Shown piece after piece: positions 6,581 to 15,415 of a stretch of DNA of 49,154 nt (within the stretch, counting starts at the first letter, position 1; each line of letters begins with the position of its first letter). The DNA comes from Candidatus Termititenax sp. (GTDB lineage: Bacteria; Margulisbacteria; Riflemargulisbacteria; GWF2-35-9; DYQY01): NCBI GenBank assembly GCA_020719045.1, contig DYQY01000011.1, positions 1 through 49,154 of the forward strand, read 5' to 3'. Under the pieces are notes generated by a model. It did no database searches, had not been told where the DNA came from, and saw nothing but the letters and a program-made list of their open reading frames with translations. A program made the position numbers and the translations under genes.

Positions 6581-8453
6581 TTTATTTACTTATTTATCTT
6601 TAGAAAGTATCTCCTTAGGACAGCTGTATCAACAGTTCGTTATAATACTTTTTTCAATAATTATTTTATTTTCTGCATATTTTAGTATAGCAAAACTCCC
6701 TGTAAGTCATAATATGAAGTTGAGATTCAAGATAATTTTTATCAGTCATGTGATAATTTTATTTAATTCTTGTATGTTTTTTATTTTTCTTCAGTTGGCA
6801 AAATATAGCTATAATACGCCTTCTTTTTGGTTGCCAATATTTAGTATTTTAATTCAGCTAGGGTATTTGTTGGGGCACGTAATGCTACCCCTTGCTCTTA
6901 TCGTTCCGCAATATGTGCATGATGGAAGATTCAAAAGAATAATTTTATCTTTTTTTGGTGTTTTTGCTTTTTTCTTAGTCGTTTTATTTGCAATTACTAT
7001 TAAGTCAGAGTGGACAGAGGCTTATAAGTTTTTGATTAATGATGTGTGGATTGTTATTGTTGCTGAGCTATTGTTTGTAGTAAGTGTTGGCGTAATGATT
7101 ATTCTGAGCAAGCTTAAGTCTAACTTGTTTTTGGCTTTTGCAAGTTTAAATTTGTTTTTGGCTAATGGTTTACATTTTTTTACACTTGTTCAACCTAAAT
7201 ATATTAAGTATTTGGTTGTTTATAATCTGCTTATTATTTTAGCAAATATCCTTGTGGAAATTTATATATTTTTTGAGATTATTAAGGCGCTTAGATTTAG
7301 CAATAATGAAGTTCAAAAACTTAATAATGAATTAGAAAATAAGATTCAAGAGCGTACTCAAGACTTGTTTAATAGCAACAAAGAGTTGTTTCAGTCAAAC
7401 TATATGCTTCATCAAGAAAAAGAAAAATTAAATGCAATTATTCGTAATATTGATGAAGGAATTATTGTTAGTAACATAAGTGGAAATATTCTTTTAATTA
7501 ATGATAGCGCAATAAAGATACTTGGTATTAAGGATAAGAAAGTTGGGTCATTAATTAAAGAAATAGTTCAAGATAATGATTACATTAAAGAGATGAACAG
7601 TTTGGTTTTGAAAAAAGTTAGGAAGATTAGTAAAGATTTGATGCTTAACTTAGATGGTGAAGATCGCCATATACAGTTTATTTCAACACTTTCTATTGAT
7701 TCAAAAGATAACATTATTGGAATTATTACTTTAATTCGAGATGTTTCAAAAGAGATTGAAGTTGAGCGTTTGAAGACAGGTTTTTTAAGAACAATATCGC
7801 ATGAGCTTAAGACTCCATTAACAACAATTATTGGTTTTGCTGAAACGCTTTCATCAGAAAGAAGAGGTCAGCTAAATAAAGAACAGAAAGATTTTGTGGA
7901 GATTATCGTAAGCGAAGGAGAGCACCTCCATAGACTTATTTCTAATTTATTGGAGTTTACAAAGATAAGCTCAAGTAAGGCCAGCGTTATGTTCGAAGAG
8001 TTTAATCTTAAGTCTGTTATCACAGAGATTATGGAGAGCTTCTTGCCTGTAGCAGAGTCAAAAGGAATTAAAATGAGCATTGATGAGAGTGTTGTTGTGC
8101 CTGCTATTCAGGCAGATAGGGCTAAGCTTCATAAAGCTTTTTTTAATGTTATAAAGAACGCAATTGATTATACGAATACAGGAGAGATAAGTGTAACCTT
8201 TAATATTGTAAAAAATAAAATAATAACACAAGTAAAGGATACAGGAGTAGGCATACCAGAGAGTGAACACTCAAGGATTTTTGATACTTTTTTTCAGTAT
8301 GATCAAAAGAAAGTAACAGGCTATAAGAGTGGTTTAGGGTTAGGCTTAGCAATAGCAAAGAATTTTATTCAAATCCATGATGGTAAGATTTGGGTAGAAA
8401 GTGAAAAAGATAAGGGCTCTGCTTTCTTTATTGAGTTGCCAATAGCTCGCTAA
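6573..8453 (+). CDS. Multi-pass membrane histidine kinase with PAS domain
   Basis: 626 aa. The first ~240 residues form about seven hydrophobic helices, in the style of 7TM-type kinase sensors. A coiled coil (about 245-290) leads to a PAS domain (about 290-395, NIDEGIIVSNISGNILLIN), HisKA with H410 in TISHELKTPLTTIIGF, and HATPase_c with NVIKNAIDY, DTGVGIPE and GLGLGLAIAK. The ATG overlaps the previous kinase gene by 8 nt, so translation is likely coupled. The two proteins could form a mixed kinase pair or one branched pathway; the sequence does not tell which. Its 3' end overlaps the 3' end of nadB by 26 nt on the other strand. Confidence 0.9.
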   Translation: MVNLFTYLSLESISLGQLYQQFVIILFSIIILFSAYFSIAKLPVSHNMKLRFKIIFISHVIILFNSCMFFIFLQLAKYSYNTPSFWLPIFSILIQLGYLLGHVMLPLALIVPQYVHDGRFKRIILSFFGVFAFFLVVLFAITIKSEWTEAYKFLINDVWIVIVAELLFVVSVGVMIILSKLKSNLFLAFASLNLFLANGLHFFTLVQPKYIKYLVVYNLLIILANILVEIYIFFEIIKALRFSNNEVQKLNNELENKIQERTQDLFNSNKELFQSNYMLHQEKEKLNAIIRNIDEGIIVSNISGNILLINDSAIKILGIKDKKVGSLIKEIVQDNDYIKEMNSLVLKKVRKISKDLMLNLDGEDRHIQFISTLSIDSKDNIIGIITLIRDVSKEIEVERLKTGFLRTISHELKTPLTTIIGFAETLSSERRGQLNKEQKDFVEIIVSEGEHLHRLISNLLEFTKISSSKASVMFEEFNLKSVITEIMESFLPVAESKGIKMSIDESVVVPAIQADRAKLHKAFFNVIKNAIDYTNTGEISVTFNIVKNKIITQVKDTGVGIPESEHSRIFDTFFQYDQKKVTGYKSGLGLGLAIAKNFIQIHDGKIWVESEKDKGSAFFIELPIAR

Positions 8454-9996
8454 AGAAGTGTATATGATCAAGGTTTTGGTTTGGTTTCGGGAAATCATCC
8501 CTATAATGCGTTCCTCTGCTTTCTTCTCTTGTTAAGGCATTGTCAGTTATAAGCATTCCCGTAATAAGCATATTTTTTGTTTCACCAAACAGAATTATTT
8601 CTTTTGAATTTGATTTCTTTATCCTTTTGTACAAATTGGTTAATAAATCTTTTAGTAGAAGTAGGTCGCTTTTGTTTCTTTGTATGCCTACTTTTAAGTA
8701 CATTTCTTTTTGAATAGTTTTTTGCATGTTAAGTAAATCTGTTTTACTGTATTCGCTTGTAGGAGTAATTTCAGGTTTTGTGTTAATCAGCACAGTTAGA
8801 GTAGTGGACTTTATTTTTTTATTAATATCTTCAGCTGCTTTATGTCCAAAAACCATGCACTCAAGAAGGGAGTTGCTTGCTAGTCTATTGGCTCCGTGGA
8901 CTCCAGTTGAGGCTACTTCGCCACAGGCATAAAGGTTTTTAATTGAGGTTCGTGCTTTGGTGTCTGTTTTGATGCCACCTATCATATAATGTGCGGCAGG
9001 AAGTATTTCAATCGCATTTTTAGTTAAGTCTATACCTGCTTCTAAACAGCTTGAGAATATAACCGGAAATTTGTTTGGAATATCAGGAATAGGTCTCATG
9101 TCTAAAAAGACTTTTTTGTTGCTTATAAGCTGGTTATAGATGGCACGAGCAACGATGTCTCTTGGTGCAAGCTCGCCTCTTTTGTCATAATCAAAGAGAA
9201 ATCTCTTATTGTCATCGTTAATAATAATGGCCCCTTCACCTCTAACTGATTCTGATATTAAAAAGTTTTTGATTTTGCCTTTTTCTAATAAAATAGCAGT
9301 AGGGTGAAACTGATAGAATTCCATATCGCGAATCTCTGCTCCAGCCATGTGTGCTGCGACAAGTCCGTCGCCAGTACTTCCTTTCCAGTTTGTTGTTTTT
9401 TCAAAAACAGCACCTGCACCTCCAGTTGCGATGATTGTACATTTGGAGGCTATGCTAAGTTCTTTTTTTGTTTTCATGTTAATAAATTTTGCTCCAGCGC
9501 AACATTTGTCTTGGATTATTAGGTTTTCAAGGAAGAGGTTTTCAATCAATGTTATGTTTGATCTATTTAGTGCTTCGTTAGTAAGTGTGGATTGGATACT
9601 GAAACCTGTTTTATCACGAACATGCATTATTCTTCTGCTACTATGAGCAGCTTCTTTTAGGAACTCAAATTCGTTGTCTTGTGTCCTATCAAATTTAACA
9701 CCAATACTAATTAAGTCCCATACTCGTGCAGGTCCCTCTGTGACAAGCATATTAACCGCATCTTCATCCGATAGTTCGCACCCAGTAAGTAGTGTATCGT
9801 TTTTGTGTATTGGTATGTCGGATGGTTCTTGTAGCGCCACAGCTACGCCACCTTGTGCATAAAAGGAGTTAGTGTTGTTCATTTTTCCTTTAGTTACTAT
9901 AGTAACTTTGATAGAAGGATTTAGATCAATTGCGGCAGTTAGACCAGCTATTCCACCTCCAATGATTAAGACATCCGTTTTTTGTTGGTTCTTCAT
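8428..9996 (-). CDS. nadB: L-aspartate oxidase
   Basis: 522 aa, normal length. It oxidises L-aspartate to iminoaspartate, the first step of de novo NAD synthesis, with FAD as cofactor and fumarate or oxygen as acceptor. The FAD-binding motif GGGIAG is at residues 13-18 and NSFYAQGGVAVAL follows. Family landmarks include ATGGAGAVF, EGAIIINDDNKRF, GELAPRDIVARAI (catalytic Arg) and STGVHGANRLASNSLLE. nadA and nadC, often adjacent, are not in this window. There is no ribosome site; a TATAAT box (10005-10010) ends 8 nt before the ATG, so the mRNA may be leaderless or nearly so. It lies 48 bp after an output-less sensor gene on the same strand. Confidence 0.95.
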   Translation of the reverse strand: MKNQQKTDVLIIGGGIAGLTAAIDLNPSIKVTIVTKGKMNNTNSFYAQGGVAVALQEPSDIPIHKNDTLLTGCELSDEDAVNMLVTEGPARVWDLISIGVKFDRTQDNEFEFLKEAAHSSRRIMHVRDKTGFSIQSTLTNEALNRSNITLIENLFLENLIIQDKCCAGAKFINMKTKKELSIASKCTIIATGGAGAVFEKTTNWKGSTGDGLVAAHMAGAEIRDMEFYQFHPTAILLEKGKIKNFLISESVRGEGAIIINDDNKRFLFDYDKRGELAPRDIVARAIYNQLISNKKVFLDMRPIPDIPNKFPVIFSSCLEAGIDLTKNAIEILPAAHYMIGGIKTDTKARTSIKNLYACGEVASTGVHGANRLASNSLLECMVFGHKAAEDINKKIKSTTLTVLINTKPEITPTSEYSKTDLLNMQKTIQKEMYLKVGIQRNKSDLLLLKDLLTNLYKRIKKSNSKEIILFGETKNMLITGMLITDNALTREESRGTHYRDDFPKPNQNLDHIHFFSELLATQ

Positions 9997-10004
9997 GATT
10001 ATGT

Positions 10005-10010
10005 ATTATA
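10005..10010 (-). promoter_or_regulatory. -10 box of nadB, near-leaderless arrangement
   Basis: Minus strand TATAAT, 8 nt, ATG. No convincing -35 is visible in the 48-bp gap. The predicted start of transcription is 1-3 nt before the ATG. Confidence 0.4.
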
Positions 10011-10044
10011 TGATATTTGTTGGTTTCAGGCGATGAATTGAGTG

Positions 10045-11340
10045 TTAATCATTGAAAATAAAGGTGAATATTTTGCCAGAAATCGTATTTTCCTGTTTTA
10101 GCGGTTCGTAATTTATTTGTACCTTCCTGCCATCTTTAAGCTCAAAATTCCCTAACTCAAAAGAGTTCTCGCTACATTTATTGTGAGTATCTATAAATTT
10201 TTCACTATCAATAATTTGGTAAGAGAAATATTTTATGAGCTGTTCTTCATTGTCGTTAATTACAACGTTTTCAGGTAAATCCCACTCTTTACATAGTTTT
10301 TCATTAGCTCGAAGCACTTCACCTTTATTGTTTAATACTAATACTCCGTTGCTGTATTTTGATTGAAGTAAGCTTTTTATTATTCCTTCGCTCTGTTTAA
10401 GCTTCTTTTCTGATGAACTTCTTCTTAATATTTCCTCTTTAAGCATTATATTTATTTCTTTAATAGCTTCTGCTTTTTCATCTATTGTTTCTTCTAGGTA
10501 GACTTTATTGAGAGTATATTCTGTTTCGTATTTCTTTCTTTTTTCTATTTCATTATTGAGTGCATTTATTTGCTGAGAAATAGTATTTTTCATGTTTATG
10601 TACCCAGATATTAATGGTTCAAATTCTGAATTTTTTAATGCCGTGTAGTTGTGTGTCTTTTCAGTTATTGCTCCACTTGTGGCAACTTCTTCTAAATCAG
10701 TAATAATTTCCTCAAGTGGTTTGGTTACGAGATTCGTGAAAATTTTGATTAGAGATAGTCCAATTAGGAAAGTAACTATGACCATCAATATACTGCCCAA
10801 TAAAGCCTTTTGTTTTTCTTTGTTTATTTCTTTGGAAGAGTACTCCATTATTATGCCTCCAAGAGGCATGTCCTCTTCATAAAGAGGAACATTAACATAT
10901 AAGGATTTTTTGTTAAAAGTAATGGATGCTTTTTTGTGTGTAAGAGCTTTATATAATTTTGGAAAAACCAATAGAGGTTCGTTTTTTAGTGTGTGTATAT
11001 TTTTGCGATCAGAGTATATATAAATTTCTTTGAGGTTAGGTACTCTATTTTTTAGCTCTTTAAAAACAGAATGCCCTTGGATATCAAGTACGATTTTAAC
11101 GTAGTTTCTTTTATCTTCTATAGTTTCTATGGAGTTTAATCTAGCCATTGTTTGTTGTTGTAGAGGGTTAAGTAGCTGTATTGTTTGAGTTTTGAGACTG
11201 TTTATAATAATATTTTTAGCATTATAATATAAAAATATTCCCGTAATCGAAGAAATTAATATCTGTATTAAAAGCGTTGAGAGTATGACTTTATTCTGAA
11301 TTGTGTTTATTATTATTTTTTTTTGCTTAGGTGCTATCAT
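10045..11340 (-). CDS. Membrane sensor (sensor region, HAMP, coiled coil, PAS) without output domain
   Basis: 431 aa. A membrane span (about 18-40) is followed by a periplasmic region (about 41-175), a second span (about 180-202), a HAMP-like linker (FTNLVTKPLEEIITDLEEV), a long coiled coil (about 255-320) and a PAS domain (about 325-430). The protein stops right after the PAS core. No kinase, GGDEF, EAL or MCP domain follows, and the 48 bp before nadB cannot hold one. Its ATG overlaps the stop of the preceding periplasmic-binding-protein gene by 4 nt (ATGA), so they are translated together. This recalls LuxP/LuxQ-type pairs in which a binding protein reports a small molecule to a membrane sensor. 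Here the signal would have to pass to a separate partner, or the gene is truncated. Confidence 0.8.
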   Translation of the reverse strand: MIAPKQKKIIINTIQNKVILSTLLIQILISSITGIFLYYNAKNIIINSLKTQTIQLLNPLQQQTMARLNSIETIEDKRNYVKIVLDIQGHSVFKELKNRVPNLKEIYIYSDRKNIHTLKNEPLLVFPKLYKALTHKKASITFNKKSLYVNVPLYEEDMPLGGIIMEYSSKEINKEKQKALLGSILMVIVTFLIGLSLIKIFTNLVTKPLEEIITDLEEVATSGAITEKTHNYTALKNSEFEPLISGYINMKNTISQQINALNNEIEKRKKYETEYTLNKVYLEETIDEKAEAIKEINIMLKEEILRRSSSEKKLKQSEGIIKSLLQSKYSNGVLVLNNKGEVLRANEKLCKEWDLPENVVINDNEEQLIKYFSYQIIDSEKFIDTHNKCSENSFELGNFELKDGRKVQINYEPLKQENTISGKIFTFIFND

Positions 11341-12293
11341 GGTTTTTTAGAGTTTTTTACTTTATAAGATAGAGATTCTTTGGTTATTAATATAGGTAAT
11401 ATAAGCGTTTCTTTTTGGTAGGGGGCATTATTTAAAATAAGGTGGGTTGTTTTAACAGTTTCTTCTGCCATTTTGTCAGAGTCTTGAGCAACAGTTGCAT
11501 CTATTCTGCCTCTTTTGATTAATTCAATTGTTTGAGGCAATCCATCAAATCCAATAAATATTATATCTTTTGTTGATTTTAAGTTATTCCAATATGCCTC
11601 TGCGACAATAATGCCGGGGTCCCAACAACTATATACTGTAGTAATGTCATTTTCTTTTGATAGGTATTTTTTACATAAGTTATATGCTTCTTCAGTCGAC
11701 CAATTAGTGTGAGTTATTATGTAGTCCATACCACCTTGGTTGCATGTTTCAGTAAAACCTTTTATTCTGGAACTAGAATTTGGGTGTTTTTCTTCTCCTC
11801 CTAGGATGAGTGCTTTAGATTTTTTATGAGTTAATTTTTTAATTTGCTTACAAGCGTACTCTCTTGCAAGTTTTCCTCCAAAAAGATTGTCGGAAGTGAT
11901 AAATGCTTTAACCGCTGGGTGAGTATGATTAGTGTCAATTAGAATAACAGGGATGTTGGCTTTTTGAAATTTGGTTAGAGCTTCGTTTAGTTTGTTGAAG
12001 TTTATAGGTGAGCCTATTCCAAGTATTAGTGCGTGAGCTTTTTGTTTAAGAGCAAATTCCATTAATTCAGTTTGTTCATTTTCTTTAGGTAGCTGTGTAG
12101 TTGTAAGGTCAATAATATCAAGATTGTATTTTGCAGAAGAATTTTGAACTTTATTCCCAAGGTCACTCCAGAATGGTTTAGCTTGAGTATATCCAATATA
12201 AATGATTTTATGCCTAAATGTATCTTTGCATAATACAAATGATGATAGATTAAGTAGCAATATTATAATGTACAAAAATAATCTATTATACAT
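11337..12293 (-). CDS. Periplasmic sugar-binding-like protein (Peripla_BP_4 type)
   Basis: 318 aa with an N-terminal hydrophobic export signal (about 1-22). The mature part fits the ribose/galactose-binding fold: opening strand IIYIGYTQAKPFWSDLGNKV, ALILGIGSPINFNKLNEAL, IPVILIDTNHTHPAVKAFIT, ITSDNLFGGKLAREYACK, ALILGGEEKHPNSSSRIKG and IIFIGFDGLPQTIELIKRG. No ABC permease or ATPase lies nearby. The next gene, overlapping by 4 nt, is a membrane PAS sensor, so it more likely acts as a signal receptor than in transport. Ligand unknown; a sugar, AI-2-like compound or other small polar molecule is possible. There is no Shine-Dalgarno; a promoter ends 6 nt before the ATG. Confidence 0.85.
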   Translation of the reverse strand: MYNRLFLYIIILLLNLSSFVLCKDTFRHKIIYIGYTQAKPFWSDLGNKVQNSSAKYNLDIIDLTTTQLPKENEQTELMEFALKQKAHALILGIGSPINFNKLNEALTKFQKANIPVILIDTNHTHPAVKAFITSDNLFGGKLAREYACKQIKKLTHKKSKALILGGEEKHPNSSSRIKGFTETCNQGGMDYIITHTNWSTEEAYNLCKKYLSKENDITTVYSCWDPGIIVAEAYWNNLKSTKDIIFIGFDGLPQTIELIKRGRIDATVAQDSDKMAEETVKTTHLILNNAPYQKETLILPILITKESLSYKVKNSKKP

Positions 12294-12299
12294 AACTAT

Positions 12300-12329
12300 A
12301 TAATAACTCTAACTAGCACTTAATATCAA
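12300..12329 (-). promoter_or_regulatory. Promoter of the binding-protein/sensor operon, leaderless arrangement
   Basis: Minus strand TTGATA (12324-12329), 18-nt spacer, TATTAT (12300-12305), then 6 nt to the ATG. The predicted start of transcription coincides with the A of ATG. Confidence 0.55.
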
Positions 12330-12344
12330 AGGTGTTAGCTAATA

Positions 12345-15300
12345 TTATTTTCTTTTTTTGAATCCATCAACTATTGCAATAAAACATGGAACAACAAAGA
12401 GTGTTAATAGAGAAGCACCAAGTAGCCCGTAACCAAGAGACATTGCCATTGGCATAAGGTACTCATCATAACCTCCAAGACCGTATATCATTGGGACAAC
12501 GCCACCAACGGTAGTTACTGTTGTGAGGATAATTGGTCTTAATCTTGTAACCGAACCTTCTATAATACAATCGATGCATTGCTTGTGAGTTTTGCTATCA
12601 ACCTTCTTGATTTGATCTACCATAATTAGGGAGTCATTTACTACTACTCCCGCAAGACCGACAAACCCTATTAGTGCTTGGAATGTTAGTGGCTTGCCGT
12701 GTAATGCAAAGGCTAATATTACTGGCATAATGCTTAGCGGGATGGCTGTCATTATAAGTATTGGCTCAATAAATGAACCAAACCCAAGAATAAGTATGAA
12801 GTAGATGCTAATTACAGCAATTACAAACAGTTTGCCAATGTCTGCAAAAGAGTCCATTGTTTCTTTGCCTTCACCTTTATATTCGAAAGTTACCGCTGGG
12901 TATTTATCTACAAGCTTGCTGTCAATGAATACTTTAGCTTTTTTCATTACTTCAAGAGCAGTGGTTTCTCCCTTAACTATATTTCCTTCAACTTTTATTG
13001 ATCCAAGTCTATCATATCTTACAATTGTTGGAGTATTTTTATGTGGGTCAAGTGTTGCAAAGTTTTTAACTCTAATTAGCTTACCCTCCTTGTTCATGAT
13101 CGGTAGCTCCAGTAAATTATTACTGTCTTTTCTGAACTCTGGTGCAAGTTTAACAATTAGGTCAATCGATTCATTCCCTTCTCTAATTGATGTTATGGTC
13201 GTTCCAGAAAAAGCTGTTCGTAGAGTAGATGCGACTCCATAGATATCAAGTCCAAGCATGCTTATCTTTTCGTTATCGATATTTAGTCTTAATTCTTCTT
13301 TTCCTTCTGCAACATCATCTTCTATTTCACTTGTTCCTTTTGTTTTTTGTAGGAAAGTTACTAATGCATTAGCTGCAGCGTTTTTTTGAGCTTCGTCATT
13401 AGAGAGTAACTGAATAGAAATTGCCTTACCTGCTTGAGGTCCACGTGCTCGTATTTCTGTAATAACTTTTTCGAAGCCACCAACATGAGGTTTCATTTCT
13501 TGTTTAAGTTTATCAATGATTTCTTGAGCAGTTCTTTCCCTTGTATTTTTTGGTGTTAAATATACATATAGAATTGCACGATTTGAGTCTGTTCCAAGAT
13601 TTGACCAATAAATTTGTGAGTCATATCCAACTCTTCCCGAAAATGATTCCATTTCTTCTTTAGGTAATTGTGCTACTAAATTTTCAATAGGACTAATCAT
13701 TTTAAGTGTTTTTTCAATTGGTGTACCAATAGGAGTTTCGAATTTGATAGTAAATTCAGTTGCTCCTTCTACTGGTGCAAAGTAAAAAGGAATGTATTTT
13801 TTCGCATACCAAATTGAGAATATGAAAAGCAAGAAAATAAATAATAAAAATTTAAATTTATGTTTAATAACAATCGTTAGTGTTTTTCTGTAGCCATTTT
13901 CTAATGCAATCATAAACTTTTTTTTGCCAACTATTTTTTCTTTTTTTCCTTCTTTATGACTTAGATGGGTTGGAAGTATAAACAATGATTCAAATAAAGA
14001 TGCAAGAAGTACAAGAATAACAACTGCAGGGATAGCGTAAATGAACTTTCCCATAATGCCAGGAAGAAAAATAAGTGGAAGGAAAGCTACAATAGTAGTA
14101 ACAATCGAGAATATAACAGGAAAGGCAATGTCGGCAACAGCTTCTACAATATCTTTAGTACTAGTTTTCCCTTCTTCTTTAGTTTTATGGATGCTTTCTG
14201 ATACAACTATCGCATCATCAACCAACATCCCTAATACAAGGATTAGCCCTCCTAAGCTAAGTGCGTTTAGAGTAAGTCCAAGTTGTTTGAAAAAGAGAAA
14301 TGATAGTAAAAAAGAGAAAGGAATTCCGAAAGATGTCCAGAAAGCAGTTTTAAGGTCTAAAAATAACCAAAGTAGACCAAAAACAAGGACCATTCCCATT
14401 AGTCCATTTGAAATAACCATATCAAGTCTATTTTTTGTGTATTTGGATAGGTCATTGCTAAGGGTATAGGAAGTTCCTTCTTCCCATTTAGTTGAGTTCA
14501 ACACTTTTTTTACAGCTCTAATAGTTTTTAGAATATCAGCACTTTCTTTTTTGTGGATGCAAAGTGAGATTGATGTTTGATTGTTGCTCCTAACATAAAG
14601 GTCTTGTTTCTTATAATCTTTTACAACATTTGCAATATCTTTTATTTTTAGGTTATTGCCGGAGAAGTTGGATCTAATAATGATATTTTTTATTTCTTTA
14701 GGTTCTTTAAGTTCTTTAACTGTTATAACACTTTTTTCTTTTGGTGTGGTTTCGAGTATCCCACCTGATAGTCTTATGTTGTTAGCATTAACGACATTAA
14801 GTATTTCGGTGATAGATGTTTCAGTTGATTTGAGTTTAGAAGGGTCAACCTCTATTCTGATTTCTTTATCTCTATAGCCAACTTTGCTTATTTTACTTAC
14901 CCCAGAAGCTCTTCTAAGTTTTAAGTCTAGTTTGTCAGTCATTTTTCTGACAGATGTTTCATTTTTGCCCTGGATGTTAACTTCTAAGATAGGGAACATA
15001 CTTGTTTTTATTTCCATAATTATTGGTTTTTTAAGTATGTCTTTAGGTAACTCACTTATTCTATCTATTGTTTTTTCAATGTCACGTTTAACATCATCTG
15101 CTTCTCGGTCATTTAGATTGCCATCTATTTCGATGACTACTTGAGATAAACCTTCTTGGCTTACAGATGATATGCTCTCTATTCCTTCAGTTTCTTCTAA
15201 GGCATCTTCGATAACCATGGAAACATTAAGTTCAATGTCTGATGGTGCAGCTCCTGGGTAGATTGTGGTTACCACAAGTTGGTTTATGGTAACATTTGGG

Positions 15301-15413
15301 ATTCCTTCTTTTTGCATGGTTAATACAGTAAGTATTCCAGCTAGGAAAACCATAATTACTAATAAGTTAACAAGGAGTTTTCTTTCAAGGAAAAAGTTTA
15401 TTAGGTATTTCAT
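12345..15413 (-). CDS. RND efflux transporter, AcrB/HAE family
   Basis: 1022 aa, full length for the trimeric inner-membrane proton/drug antiporter. It has the usual duplicated plan: one N-terminal span (about 12-30), a large periplasmic loop, a block of spans, a second large loop and a last block. The TM4 motif GMLVDDAIVVSE carries the paired Asp of the proton relay. The start lies 2 nt after the tolC-like gene's stop, and its ribosome site (GGAGAG) is inside that gene's last codons, so the two are coupled. A periplasmic membrane-fusion subunit, normally required, is not encoded in this operon. Substrate cannot be predicted. Confidence 0.93.
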   Translation of the reverse strand: MKYLINFFLERKLLVNLLVIMVFLAGILTVLTMQKEGIPNVTINQLVVTTIYPGAAPSDIELNVSMVIEDALEETEGIESISSVSQEGLSQVVIEIDGNLNDREADDVKRDIEKTIDRISELPKDILKKPIIMEIKTSMFPILEVNIQGKNETSVRKMTDKLDLKLRRASGVSKISKVGYRDKEIRIEVDPSKLKSTETSITEILNVVNANNIRLSGGILETTPKEKSVITVKELKEPKEIKNIIIRSNFSGNNLKIKDIANVVKDYKKQDLYVRSNNQTSISLCIHKKESADILKTIRAVKKVLNSTKWEEGTSYTLSNDLSKYTKNRLDMVISNGLMGMVLVFGLLWLFLDLKTAFWTSFGIPFSFLLSFLFFKQLGLTLNALSLGGLILVLGMLVDDAIVVSESIHKTKEEGKTSTKDIVEAVADIAFPVIFSIVTTIVAFLPLIFLPGIMGKFIYAIPAVVILVLLASLFESLFILPTHLSHKEGKKEKIVGKKKFMIALENGYRKTLTIVIKHKFKFLLFIFLLFIFSIWYAKKYIPFYFAPVEGATEFTIKFETPIGTPIEKTLKMISPIENLVAQLPKEEMESFSGRVGYDSQIYWSNLGTDSNRAILYVYLTPKNTRERTAQEIIDKLKQEMKPHVGGFEKVITEIRARGPQAGKAISIQLLSNDEAQKNAAANALVTFLQKTKGTSEIEDDVAEGKEELRLNIDNEKISMLGLDIYGVASTLRTAFSGTTITSIREGNESIDLIVKLAPEFRKDSNNLLELPIMNKEGKLIRVKNFATLDPHKNTPTIVRYDRLGSIKVEGNIVKGETTALEVMKKAKVFIDSKLVDKYPAVTFEYKGEGKETMDSFADIGKLFVIAVISIYFILILGFGSFIEPILIMTAIPLSIMPVILAFALHGKPLTFQALIGFVGLAGVVVNDSLIMVDQIKKVDSKTHKQCIDCIIEGSVTRLRPIILTTVTTVGGVVPMIYGLGGYDEYLMPMAMSLGYGLLGASLLTLFVVPCFIAIVDGFKKRK

Positions 15414-15415
15414 GA

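Noticed and set aside
12805-13242. Long plus-strand ORFs opposite the RND gene (also 14041-14469)
   Set aside because: Antisense shadows of a highly conserved transporter; no family or start signal.
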